Source: an uncultured Clostridia bacterium
GTDB lineage: Bacteria > Bacillota > Clostridia > Oscillospirales > Ruminococcaceae
Direction: 5' to 3'
DNA length: 33,704 nt
NCBI GenBank assembly: GCA_947632425.1
Contig: CANRPG010000002.1
Span: 1 to 33,704, forward strand
A program made the position numbers and the translations under genes. Below, piece after piece: positions 25,246 to 33,704 of this stretch; positions within the stretch are counted from its first letter, which is position 1, and each line of letters begins with the position of its first letter. The notes under the pieces were generated by a model. The model was given only the letters and a program-made list of their open reading frames with translations. It had not been told where the DNA came from and did not search any database.

Positions 25246-26217
25246 ATGAACAAGGTTTCGCAGGAACACGCCGCGGTACTGGAGCGGTCTCGAGCGGTGG
25301 TTGACGAGGTAAAAAAAGTTATAGTGGGCAAGGACGATATTATAATATCCGTTCTTATTGCCATACTTTCAAAGGGACATATTCTTCTGGAGGACAACCC
25401 GGGCGTCGGCAAGACGACGTTAGCGCTGGCGTTTTCAAAGGCGCTCTCGCTGGACTACAAGCGTGTGCAGTTCACGCCCGACGTTCTGCCGAGCGACATT
25501 ACGGGATTTTCTATATACAACAAAGAAAAAGGCACTTTTGAGTATTCGGAGGGCGCGGCGCTGTGCAATCTTCTTCTGGCGGACGAGATAAACCGTACCT
25601 CGAGCAAAACGCAGTCGGCGCTGCTTGAGATAATGGAGGAAGGCAAGATAACCGTTGAGGGCGTTACGCGTGAGATACCAAAGCCTTTTTTCGTTATTGC
25701 CACGCAAAACCCTATTGGTTCGGTGGGAACGCAGATGCTGCCCGAGTCTCAGCTGGACAGGTTTCTGGAGAGGCTGAGCATGGGTTACCCGAGCATTGAG
25801 AGCGAAGTTGATATGCTTAAAGCGCGCCAGAATGAGAACCCTCTTGACAAGGTAGTGCCCGTTATTACGAAAGAACAGCTGATAGACGCGCAGAGGGTTA
25901 CAGAGAACATTTACGTTGACGATGCTATACTTCAGTACATAACAAAGCTGGCAGATGCGACGAGAAATCACCCGATGATAAAGCTGGGGCTTAGTCCGCG
26001 AGGCTCTTTGGCTTTGTGCAGGGCTGCAAAGGCGACTGCTTTGCTTACGGGCAGAAGTTATGTAACGCCCGATGACATAAAATACGTATTCAACAACGTT
26101 TCGGCGCACAGGATACTGCTTAGTACGAGCGCAAAGGCAAGCGGCGCTACTGCTTCTGATGTACTTTCGCAGGTGATAGGACAGATACCGGTGCCGCGCG
26201 TTTCAAAGGACAGATGA
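25246..26217 (+). CDS. MoxR family AAA+ ATPase
   Basis: KVIVGKDDIIISVLIAILSKGHILLEDNPGVGKTTLALAFSKAL; LLLADEINRTSSKTQSALLEIMEEGKITVEG; ATQNPIGSVGTQMLPESQLDRF. ORF extends to 25177; start chosen from RBS GAAAGGA. Confidence 0.96.
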   Translation: MNKVSQEHAAVLERSRAVVDEVKKVIVGKDDIIISVLIAILSKGHILLEDNPGVGKTTLALAFSKALSLDYKRVQFTPDVLPSDITGFSIYNKEKGTFEYSEGAALCNLLLADEINRTSSKTQSALLEIMEEGKITVEGVTREIPKPFFVIATQNPIGSVGTQMLPESQLDRFLERLSMGYPSIESEVDMLKARQNENPLDKVVPVITKEQLIDAQRVTENIYVDDAILQYITKLADATRNHPMIKLGLSPRGSLALCRAAKATALLTGRSYVTPDDIKYVFNNVSAHRILLSTSAKASGATASDVLSQVIGQIPVPRVSKDR

Positions 26218-26218
26218 T

Positions 26219-27427
26219 ATGCTTATAATAGGTATTTTTTATCTGATAATACTTATAGGCTGCGTGCTGTTTTATGTGCTGTATGTTGATATTTTTTCGT
26301 TCTATCTGCTTCTGGCGGCGATAATTACGCCCGTGCTTTTGCTGATAGTTATGCTGATATGCGCAAGGAAGATAAAAATGTCGATGCTAAGCCTCTCAGC
26401 CAGCTGCGGTGAGGGCGAAATTGCCCCTGTGGTACTAAGCATAAAGAACGATTCGATATTCGCGGTATCCTGCATAAAGATAACCGTGGGGTACAAAAGC
26501 AAGCTGGACGGCATTGAGAAAAGACTGGAGCTGCACACCCCGATCTTCGCAAAGAACGAACAGCAGATATGCCTGAAAATTTCGGCTGAGTACTGCGGGA
26601 TTATAGAGGTAAGGCTGATAAAGGCGCGAATATACGACATGATAAGGCTGTTTTCAAAAAGGCTGCGCTGCAAGAACATCACTGCGAGCGTTATGGTATG
26701 CCCGAAGATGATACCCATTGAGCCGCAGCTGGCGCTATATCAGAATTTTGACAGCGAGAGCGACAGGTTCTCGAAGCGGCAGGCAGGCGACGACCCTTCG
26801 GAGATATTTCAGCTGCACGAATACCGCCCGGGCGACAAGATGAACCGCATACACTGGAAAGCATCGGTGCGGCAGGACGAGCTTATTGTAAAGGAATTTT
26901 CAAAGCCTGTATCAAACGATATTGCGTTCATAATATGTCCGCCGTCGCACATGGACGAGAACGACAGCGGTATTGCAGAAAGCTACAGCAGGATAATGTG
27001 CGCCGCGGCATCGCTGAGTTTTGCTATGCTTGAAAACGATGCTTTGCACACGTTTATATGGAGCGCGAACGGAAAGAACATATCTGCGGCGGTGGCTGAT
27101 ACAGAGAGCTATCTTAATTTTTTGTCTGCGATATTTTCATACAAGATAGATGTTTCAAAGCCTTATGATGCGATAGAGGGGTATTTTTCGCAGCTGGGCG
27201 GCGGCAGTGCGCCGAAGTTTTCTCATATTATTATAATTACCGACGGCGCGGACGAACAGTTATATGACAGTCTGGGCAGTGACGAATACGGACTTAAAAA
27301 GACTGTGATATGCTGTTTGCCGAATTCCAAAAAAGCGCCCATGCCGCAGGAAACGGACGATATGACGCAGTTTATTTTTGTAGGAGGAGAAAGCGGTATG
27401 TCGGCGCTTTCGGATATGATAATCTGA
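26219..27427 (+). CDS. DUF58 domain-containing protein (MoxR-associated)
   Basis: Two N-terminal TM; DPSEIFQLHEYRPGDKMNRIHWKASVRQDELIVKEFSKP is the DUF58 core motif. Confidence 0.93.
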   Translation: MLIIGIFYLIILIGCVLFYVLYVDIFSFYLLLAAIITPVLLLIVMLICARKIKMSMLSLSASCGEGEIAPVVLSIKNDSIFAVSCIKITVGYKSKLDGIEKRLELHTPIFAKNEQQICLKISAEYCGIIEVRLIKARIYDMIRLFSKRLRCKNITASVMVCPKMIPIEPQLALYQNFDSESDRFSKRQAGDDPSEIFQLHEYRPGDKMNRIHWKASVRQDELIVKEFSKPVSNDIAFIICPPSHMDENDSGIAESYSRIMCAAASLSFAMLENDALHTFIWSANGKNISAAVADTESYLNFLSAIFSYKIDVSKPYDAIEGYFSQLGGGSAPKFSHIIIITDGADEQLYDSLGSDEYGLKKTVICCLPNSKKAPMPQETDDMTQFIFVGGESGMSALSDMII

Positions 27428-27445
27428 TAACGAGGTTTGTGTAAA

Positions 27446-30373
27446 ATGAAAAGGAGCAAAAAGCTGAATTTTGACAACCCGTCAAAGATAAGCATACAGC
27501 CTGATGTTGGCATGATAACCAAACGAGAGTATAAGTTCTCGGACGGCATCATACAGTACATACTGCTGAATGTTATTGCGCTGTGCAGCCTGCTGACGGG
27601 ACTTAGCTATATAAATGTACCTTTGCCGCTTTTCTGGCCTTTTTTTGAAAGTATGCTGCTTAGCGCGATACTTTGTTTTGCGCCGAAGAAGTCATACAAG
27701 GCAGGTATAGTTCTGGTTTGCATAATATTGCTTTTCTGGCGGAGAGATGATGTTATATACGGGGCGGCTGTACTGATAGACAAGTACGCGCAGCTGCTGG
27801 GCACTTCGTTTGATATACCAAGTTCCTTAGTGACCGATCTTACAAGCGGCGCGGCGATGACTGTTTTTCTGCACGCTTATATGCTGCTGATGATAGTTGT
27901 ATTATACTACAGCGTATTTCTTACAAAGAATTTTATATTCACGTTTGCGGTAAGCTTTATACTGCCCGAGATAGGTCTTTACAACGGCAATGCGCCCAAC
28001 TATTTTACGGCGTTTATGCTGGTGGCGGCGTGGGTATGCGTTTTTGCTATGCAGCTGAACGACTACCACGCGAACCGCGCAGGCAAAAATAACATTTTTA
28101 CGCGGCAGAAGAAAAAGAACATTTTCTACATGACCGAGCGCGGCATGAAAAATTCTGTGTTCGGGCAGCTTTCGGCGCAGCTGTGCATAATTATGGCGGC
28201 GGCTTTGCTTCTGGGTATTGCAGGCTCGGCGCTCTCGGGGTATGAACGCAGCGACAAGATAAACATTATGCGGCGAAACCTTACCTATGATTTTTCCGTA
28301 AAGACGATAGTAAGCACCCTGAGAGAGCTTGGCGGCATAGATCTGCCGTTTACACCCTCGGTCCAGGGGGCGGCTTCTGTATCGGGCGGTCTGTCTAAGG
28401 GAGATCTGAGAAAGGTAAACGACATAAGGTTTCAAAACGTAAAACTTATGGAGGCGGCGTTTGACAGCTACCCCCACGACAGCGTATACCTGAGAGGGTA
28501 CGCGGCAGGAAAATATTCCGACAGCCGCTGGCGCAGTGAGAAAGCTTCGATAAACGAGGCGGCAGGAAAATATCCTATGAATAATTTAAGTTCGCCTTAC
28601 TATTTCTTCACGAATACCGGCTTGGAGCCGAATACGGTAAGAATAACGGATCTTACGGACAGCAAAACACTGTTTACACCGTATTATGCATCGTTTCTGG
28701 GCATAGAAAACATAAAGAACATAACTTACGACAATGTGACGACCGACAAAAAAAGCTATGAAGTTACGTTTTCTGACGGTACAAAACGTTTTCCGGACAC
28801 GGAATTCGCATACAATTACGGTTTCAGCAGTTTTGGATTTGACACATTTATATATTTTATAGGCACTTATGCGCAGAAAGCAGAAGAAGATAAGGACATC
28901 TCCCCACTGGAAGTGCTGGAGCAGATGCCGTTGACAAAGCTGTCGCAGAATCTGGGTATTGAGAAAGAGTACATGGAAGATCTTGTCAGCGGCTTGAACA
29001 TATATCTTAACGAAGGGCTGGATATTCCGCTGTATTACGCGCACATATCGGGTTACAGCGAGGGTGACACGATAGCTGAAAGATACCCGATAATACTGGA
29101 TACTATGAATGAAAACGGCGGCACCGCACAGAGCGGCGCATCTGATCTTGATACTCTTACAAAACTGGCTTACGACAATTACATGGAGCATACATCTTCT
29201 GACAGCGCTTACGATGACGAGTGCATTTACACAAATTACGCATTTGACCACTACACCACGCCCGACATAAACATTGACGAAGATATTCTTGCAGAGCTTG
29301 ACAGGCTGTATCAGGAGGAGATGGGCGGTATGCCGTTTATCGTAAGTTACTTATCGCACGTAAATTCTGTTATAAATGCGGTAGGCGCTTACTTTGAGCA
29401 GCACTACACATACTCTTTGCAAAACCCGAAAACGCCTTCGGGCAGGGATTTTATTGAATACTTTCTGACCGACATGAACACGGGTTCATGCACATATTTT
29501 TCAAGCGCGGCTGTTGAGATACTGCGCTGCTACGGCATACCTGCAAGGTACGCGGAAGGGTTCATGATACCCTCTTCGGATCTGAGGAGCGCTCTGAAAA
29601 TGAACACCGATGACGGTTTATACCACATAGACATAAAAGACAACTACGCTCACGCATGGGCGGAAGTATTTCTCCCGGGGGTGGGCTGGCTGCCTGTTGA
29701 CCTGACGCTTTCGGTAAGCAACTTCTACGGCAGCACAAGCACGGTAACGACGTCCGGCAGTGAGACGACCACCACTACCACCGCGCAGACGGAGGCAACG
29801 ACGACTACTGAAAATATCACGACAACGACAGAGGTAACTACCGCTCCGCAGGCTAGCGCAAGCGGAACAATTACGACGACGGGCAACGGCGGCAATGCAA
29901 ATGAGGAAAGCAGCGGCGGCTCGAAAGTTAAAGACATACTGATGACGGCAGGCGCGGCGGCGCTGATAATTGCGATGTTCGTGCTGGCGTATCTGGCGTG
30001 CATAAGCGCGATAAAACGCGGCTTGAAAGACAGCATAAACGAGGAAAACCAGAACAAGCGCGCTGTGAACATTTACGACATTGCGCTTATGTATCTTGGG
30101 TGCATTGGCATAAGGTGCGGTGAGAATATTTCGGACAAGGATAGATGCGAAAAGCTGTGCGAGATGCTTGAAAAGGCAGGTATCTCAGGGCTTGGCGATG
30201 AGTTGAGGGCGGCTTGCGCTCTGGCAGTAGAGGCAGGTATGAGCGGCGGCGAGATAACGCATGAAGAAAACGAGCAGATGATGTCGCTTTTGAAAAAGGT
30301 GCGCGAGGTCTGCTATGAGAAGATGAGCAAGGCGCAGAGGTTCACGGCGAAGTACATAAAGGGGCTGTACTAA
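27446..30373 (+). CDS. Multi-TM transglutaminase-like domain protein (TgpA-like) with Thr-rich linker and C-terminal TM
   Basis: N-terminal multi-TM; GSCTYFSSAAVEILRCYGIPARYAEGF (Cys), NYAHAWAEVFLPGVGWLPVDLT (His, Asp); T-rich linker; TM near the C-terminus. Confidence 0.92.
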   Translation: MKRSKKLNFDNPSKISIQPDVGMITKREYKFSDGIIQYILLNVIALCSLLTGLSYINVPLPLFWPFFESMLLSAILCFAPKKSYKAGIVLVCIILLFWRRDDVIYGAAVLIDKYAQLLGTSFDIPSSLVTDLTSGAAMTVFLHAYMLLMIVVLYYSVFLTKNFIFTFAVSFILPEIGLYNGNAPNYFTAFMLVAAWVCVFAMQLNDYHANRAGKNNIFTRQKKKNIFYMTERGMKNSVFGQLSAQLCIIMAAALLLGIAGSALSGYERSDKINIMRRNLTYDFSVKTIVSTLRELGGIDLPFTPSVQGAASVSGGLSKGDLRKVNDIRFQNVKLMEAAFDSYPHDSVYLRGYAAGKYSDSRWRSEKASINEAAGKYPMNNLSSPYYFFTNTGLEPNTVRITDLTDSKTLFTPYYASFLGIENIKNITYDNVTTDKKSYEVTFSDGTKRFPDTEFAYNYGFSSFGFDTFIYFIGTYAQKAEEDKDISPLEVLEQMPLTKLSQNLGIEKEYMEDLVSGLNIYLNEGLDIPLYYAHISGYSEGDTIAERYPIILDTMNENGGTAQSGASDLDTLTKLAYDNYMEHTSSDSAYDDECIYTNYAFDHYTTPDINIDEDILAELDRLYQEEMGGMPFIVSYLSHVNSVINAVGAYFEQHYTYSLQNPKTPSGRDFIEYFLTDMNTGSCTYFSSAAVEILRCYGIPARYAEGFMIPSSDLRSALKMNTDDGLYHIDIKDNYAHAWAEVFLPGVGWLPVDLTLSVSNFYGSTSTVTTSGSETTTTTTAQTEATTTTENITTTTEVTTAPQASASGTITTTGNGGNANEESSGGSKVKDILMTAGAAALIIAMFVLAYLACISAIKRGLKDSINEENQNKRAVNIYDIALMYLGCIGIRCGENISDKDRCEKLCEMLEKAGISGLGDELRAACALAVEAGMSGGEITHEENEQMMSLLKKVREVCYEKMSKAQRFTAKYIKGLY

Positions 30374-30374
30374 A

Positions 30375-30414
30375 TAAAAAAGAGCTTTCACGAAAAAGTG
30401 AGAGCTCTCTTTTT
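30375..30414. terminator. Bidirectional intrinsic terminator between transglutaminase gene and TIGR04086
   Basis: AAAAAA, AGAGCTTTCAC (30381-30391), GAAAAA loop, GTGAGAGCTCT (30398-30408), then CTTTTT; 11-bp stem with one wobble. Confidence 0.88.
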
Positions 30415-30415
30415 A

Positions 30416-30826
30416 TCAGTATCTGTGCTTTTTGGTATTCACGCCGACTATGCCGCCGACCGCGCCGCACAACATGGTTATCATAAGCTTGCCTGCGGAA
30501 GATATGCCGAGGGCGGCTTTTGCAAACACTGCGCCGAAAATCAGCACGGTCATAAATATCAGCACGCCGCACATAACGCCCATGAGCATACCGTTTCTGC
30601 GGCGTTTTCTTGCGCAGAAGTAGCCGCCGAAATATCCGCCTACGCCGAGGGCAACTGTTGCGAGGACTGACACCATTACGGCAGGGGCGTTTATTCTGCT
30701 GAGTATAAATGCAAACCCCATAAGACATATTATTATCATTCCTATTCCCATGACTGCCGAGATCAGCATGGTATACAGCCCTGAATCAGACATCCTGCGC
30801 TTGCGGCGGCGAACAAATCTGGGCAA
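30416..30826 (-). CDS. TIGR04086 family membrane protein
   Basis: 136 aa, multi-TM; TVALGVGGYFGGYFCARKRRRNGMLMGVMCGVLIFMTVLIFG...MITMLCGAVGGIVGVN; TTG start with AGGAGG RBS; next to yajC. Confidence 0.82.
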   Translation of the reverse strand: MPRFVRRRKRRMSDSGLYTMLISAVMGIGMIIICLMGFAFILSRINAPAVMVSVLATVALGVGGYFGGYFCARKRRRNGMLMGVMCGVLIFMTVLIFGAVFAKAALGISSAGKLMITMLCGAVGGIVGVNTKKHRY

Positions 30827-30840
30827 AAAAGATCCCTCCT

Positions 30841-30863
30841 AAAATGATGCTATACACCATTTT
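30841..30863 (-). promoter_or_regulatory. Intercistronic hairpin immediately upstream of the TIGR04086 RBS
   Basis: Minus strand: AAAATGGTG-TATAG-CATCATTTT followed directly by AGGAGGG; 9-bp stem with one G-T wobble. Confidence 0.5.
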
Positions 30864-30897
30864 ATTCGGGAACCCTGAAGTTTATGCGAAATGTGCC

Positions 30898-31218
30898 TTA
30901 CTCGTCATGCTCGGTATTGTTCTTGGCTATTGCCCATTTCATTATTCTTATCTTGCTTCTGTCGCCGCCTGTTTCTACAACTACGGTATCGTCTTTGATA
31001 GAAACAATGAGACCTACTATTCCGCCTGCGGTGACTATCTCGTCGCCTACCTCGAGCTTTTCACGCATTGCCGCATCGGCTTTTTCCTTTTTTCTCTGAG
31101 GTCTTATGAGCAGAAAATAAAATACGACTAAAATAATTACAAGCCATATTATTGAAAAATAGCCCATTGTATTGGTATTTGCTGCTTCATCGGCGAGCAT
31201 TGTGATAAACATATTCAT
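30898..31218 (-). CDS. yajC: Preprotein translocase subunit YajC
   Basis: IIWLVIILVVFYFLLIRPQRKKEKADAAMREKLEVGDEIVTAGGIVGLIVSIKDDTVVVETGGDRSKIRIMKWAI. Confidence 0.95.
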   Translation of the reverse strand: MNMFITMLADEAANTNTMGYFSIIWLVIILVVFYFLLIRPQRKKEKADAAMREKLEVGDEIVTAGGIVGLIVSIKDDTVVVETGGDRSKIRIMKWAIAKNNTEHDE

Positions 31219-31324
31219 TAAAACGACTTCCTTTCATTTTTCACTAAATAGTATTGTACCACAAAATCTGCCGATTGGCAAGTGTTTCTTTAAAATTTAA
31301 TAAATTTTCCTTGCCCGTGATGCT

Positions 31325-32602
31325 TCAGCTGCCTGTTTTTTCGGTATGCGAATTGGCGCAGGCTGTGATCGCTTCGCGCTCGGAGGACATTTTATCTGCA
31401 AGTGTTTCATCGCTTTCAAATAGGGTTGAGTAGTTATAAAGCGCAACGCCGCTGACGTTTTCAAGAGAAAATGCGTCTGTCATTTGCTTGGCAATTATAT
31501 TTTCTGTCTCCAGAAATTCTGTTTCCTCGGCAATTTTGTATACGCCCAGACCTATCACCAGTTTAACGCCGCTGTCGGAGGTCATTTCGCTCCACTTCCC
31601 TATCGTTTCAAGGTATGGTGATGTGCTGCCATAGCTGAAATAGACCTGCGGAATGATACAGTCGCAGATAAGTGGGCTTGCGCACCAACTGCCGACATCT
31701 GCATAAAGCTGCTGATAGTTGTTGTTTATATTGCCCTGCGGTGATATTTCAAAAATTACTGTAGGATCGATATTTTTTATAGACATATTCATTTGCAGAA
31801 CGAGCTTTGTGGTATTGTTCATACGCCACTGAGATAGATCTTCAGCGCCGCTTTTTTCAAAATTTTGCTTATCGAATGCCTCATCTGTAGTGGGGTAAAA
31901 ATAGTCATCAATGTGTATGCCGTCAACATCATAGCGTGAGACTATTTCTGCCGCCGCATCGGCGACGTATTCCCTCACCTCTTCTGCTCCGGGGTCAAGC
32001 CACAAAAACGGGCTGCCTTCTGCTGAATTTATATACTCGCCGAAATGCTCGGTATAAAACTTCTTTAGGGGGTAGTCGTCGCTCATGCTCTCAAAGCTTT
32101 CTTCTGTCTGACAACGGAGAGGGTTTATCCACGCATGGAATGAAAGCCCCAGTTTATGGGCTTCTTCGACCATTATTTCAAGCGCATCGTAAGGCTCTGT
32201 GCTGCCGAAAGAGGTGGTATACGGGTACATAACAGAGGGATAATAGGCATCTGCAAAGGCGCGGACATGGACATAGACTGTATTTGCGCCGACGGAGACA
32301 ATATTTTTATACGCCTGCGATATACTCTCTCGAAACTGCTCGGCGGTCGCGCCGTTCATCATGTTACCGAGGTCGATATACGATATCCACACGCCTATTT
32401 GCTCATCATAGTTGAGGGCTTGGTAGTCGCTTTTGGGGAAGATGTGGTCATGCACTAAGCTTTTGAACATTGCAATGCTGCCAAACGAGCTTCTCTGCTG
32501 TTTTACAGCCTTTCCCCCACTGCTTGGCAGAACGCTTTGCGACTGAAACATCAGGCTTACGAATATTACAGCTGCCAAAGCTATTGAAATTACAATTTTC
32601 AC
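31325..32602 (-). CDS. GH10-like / YngK-type (GHL10, DUF187-like) glycoside hydrolase, secreted or anchored
   Basis: GTG start, N-terminal TM; GVWISYIDLGNM; VHVRAFADAYYPSVMYP; GLSFHAWINPLR; LDPGAEEVREYVADAAAEIVSRYDVDGIHIDDYFYP. Confidence 0.9.
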   Translation of the reverse strand: MKIVISIALAAVIFVSLMFQSQSVLPSSGGKAVKQQRSSFGSIAMFKSLVHDHIFPKSDYQALNYDEQIGVWISYIDLGNMMNGATAEQFRESISQAYKNIVSVGANTVYVHVRAFADAYYPSVMYPYTTSFGSTEPYDALEIMVEEAHKLGLSFHAWINPLRCQTEESFESMSDDYPLKKFYTEHFGEYINSAEGSPFLWLDPGAEEVREYVADAAAEIVSRYDVDGIHIDDYFYPTTDEAFDKQNFEKSGAEDLSQWRMNNTTKLVLQMNMSIKNIDPTVIFEISPQGNINNNYQQLYADVGSWCASPLICDCIIPQVYFSYGSTSPYLETIGKWSEMTSDSGVKLVIGLGVYKIAEETEFLETENIIAKQMTDAFSLENVSGVALYNYSTLFESDETLADKMSSEREAITACANSHTEKTGS

Positions 32603-32655
32603 GGCTTGTCCCCCTTTCTATATTAGTCTATGGCAAAATTTGGTATTTAATTCAC

Positions 32656-32694
32656 AAGCCACACCGCTTTTTTACGATGTGGCTTAGTTTTTTT
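32656..32694 (+). terminator. Terminator-like hairpin with T-run on the plus strand (antisense to flanking genes)
   Basis: AAGCCACA (32656-32663) / TGTGGCTT (32678-32685), then AG and T7 (32688-32694); no comparable T-run on the minus-strand side. Confidence 0.55.
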
Positions 32695-32699
32695 GCAAA

Positions 32700-33575
32700 T
32701 TACTTATTTCCGGGCAGTTTATAACCCACCGCTTCGCCCATGAGGACGGGTGTTTCGCAGTCTCTTTCGGTGTTTATCAGTATGTCATAGTCTGGCGAGA
32801 TGACGTCTTTTCTGAAAAGCTGTATTATCGTTGAGCCGCCAAACTCGAACATTCCCTTTTCGTCGCCTTTGTGAATAACGCCGCGCTGGTGGTGGTTGCT
32901 TATTTTGCCTACGCACAGCGCGCCGACTTCTATCTGCACGACCTCGGAAAAGTTTTTTGTCTTCATCAGCGTAAATTCGCGGCAGTTGTTCTTAAACACC
33001 TTACAGCGATTTATCGCTATTGGCTGGACGGTATGCAGCACGCCTTTAATATAGAAATTATCCGATTTAGCACCGTCGTCTATATACGCGTACCTATGAT
33101 AATTGCACGGCTCCAGCCGATATATAAAACACCAGCCGCCGCAAAATCTATCGGCAAGTTTACCGCTGTGCAAAAGCTCTTTGAGCGTATACGGCGTACC
33201 CTTGATCTCAAACACGCTGTCGCTGTCTATTTTAAATACGGTAAGTTTGCCGTCGCAGGGGGCGCACAGCTTTGTTTCATCTGTGCAAAAAGGTCTGGCC
33301 TCTTTATATAGCTCACGGGTGAAGAAGTCGTTAAAAGAAGAAAAATGATGCTTTTTGGCATAGGTCATGTCAATATCATACTTCTTTATATACCTGTTTA
33401 CCATAGGTCTGGAAAGGCGGCTGCTGAGAAACAATGCTGCTGCCTTTGAAGCCCACGGCATGGTCAGAGGGTAAAGAAGCGCTCTGCCGACGGGTGTTTT
33501 ATACAAAAACCTAAGAAAGACATTGCTTTTGTTATAGTCTGCCTTTATGCCGACCCTGAAAACTTTACTGCTCAT
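32700..33575 (-). CDS. psd: Phosphatidylserine decarboxylase
   Basis: FSSFNDFFTRELYKEARPF; CAPCDGKLTVF; YRLEPCNYHRYAYIDDG; GALCVGKISN; KGDEKGMFEFGGSTIIQLF (GGST-type processing site). Confidence 0.95.
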   Translation of the reverse strand: MSSKVFRVGIKADYNKSNVFLRFLYKTPVGRALLYPLTMPWASKAAALFLSSRLSRPMVNRYIKKYDIDMTYAKKHHFSSFNDFFTRELYKEARPFCTDETKLCAPCDGKLTVFKIDSDSVFEIKGTPYTLKELLHSGKLADRFCGGWCFIYRLEPCNYHRYAYIDDGAKSDNFYIKGVLHTVQPIAINRCKVFKNNCREFTLMKTKNFSEVVQIEVGALCVGKISNHHQRGVIHKGDEKGMFEFGGSTIIQLFRKDVISPDYDILINTERDCETPVLMGEAVGYKLPGNK

Positions 33576-33590
33576 AAAAACCGCTCCACA

Positions 33591-33704
33591 TCAGAATTTT
33601 GAAAAGTCGATAAGCACCATGAAAAACTCTATCAGTCCGATTATTGACATTGCCACCATGCCCTTGGTTTTAGGCTTTTTGATACGCAGCGGCGAGATAT
33701 ACGC
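33591..33704 (-). CDS. pssA: CDP-diacylglycerol-serine O-phosphatidyltransferase, C-terminal end (runs off the right edge)
   Basis: Reverse complement reads AYISPLRIKKPKTKGMVAMSIIGLIEFFMVLIDFSKF*, directly upstream of psd; assignment leans on synteny plus a PssA-like C-terminal. Confidence 0.65.
   Translation of the reverse strand, partial: AYISPLRIKKPKTKGMVAMSIIGLIEFFMVLIDFSKF

Noticed and set aside
25435-26109. 224-aa minus-strand ORF opposite moxR
   Set aside because: Shadow ORF of a well-supported MoxR gene.
27902-29251. 191- and 221-aa minus-strand ORFs opposite the transglutaminase gene
   Set aside because: Low-plausibility composition, antisense to a strong CDS.
29725-30072. 115-aa Val-rich minus-strand ORF
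   Set aside because: Mirror of the Thr-rich linker codons; not a real hydrophobic protein.

Overview
The window looks like a chromosomal, mostly core segment of a Gram-positive, spore-forming Clostridia/Oscillospiraceae-type bacterium (Ruminococcus-like, judged from gene content only). The minus strand from about 25.0 kb to 7.1 kb carries a long, tightly packed gene series: spoIIIAA-AH, asp23/gls24, nusB, a TsaD/M22-like paralog, xseA, xseB, ispA, dxs, tlyA, nadK, argR, recN, DUF5685, a J-domain protein, a membrane protein and a TVP38/TMEM64 protein. The first part follows the B. subtilis spoIIIA-yqhY-nusB-folD-xseAB-ispA-dxs-yqxC-ahrC-recN order. Flanking genes are ackA (partial), tmcAL, a polysaccharide deacetylase, an MCP, pfkA, a nitroreductase and a TfoX-like protein on the left. 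On the right are a MoxR/DUF58/transglutaminase cluster, TIGR04086, yajC, a GH10-like protein, psd and pssA (partial). I saw no rRNA, tRNA, CRISPR, transposon or phage genes. The best candidates for undescribed biology are: (a) a G-rich ~85-bp direct repeat pair with hairpins and a shared 3' tail in the 6.5-7.1 kb intergenic region; (b) a DUF5685 protein with two DDxxD motifs and a Cys cluster, next to a J-domain protein with 10 cysteines in its tail; (c) a Kae1/TsaD-like paralog at the position occupied by folD in B. subtilis. All functional claims for these are inference.
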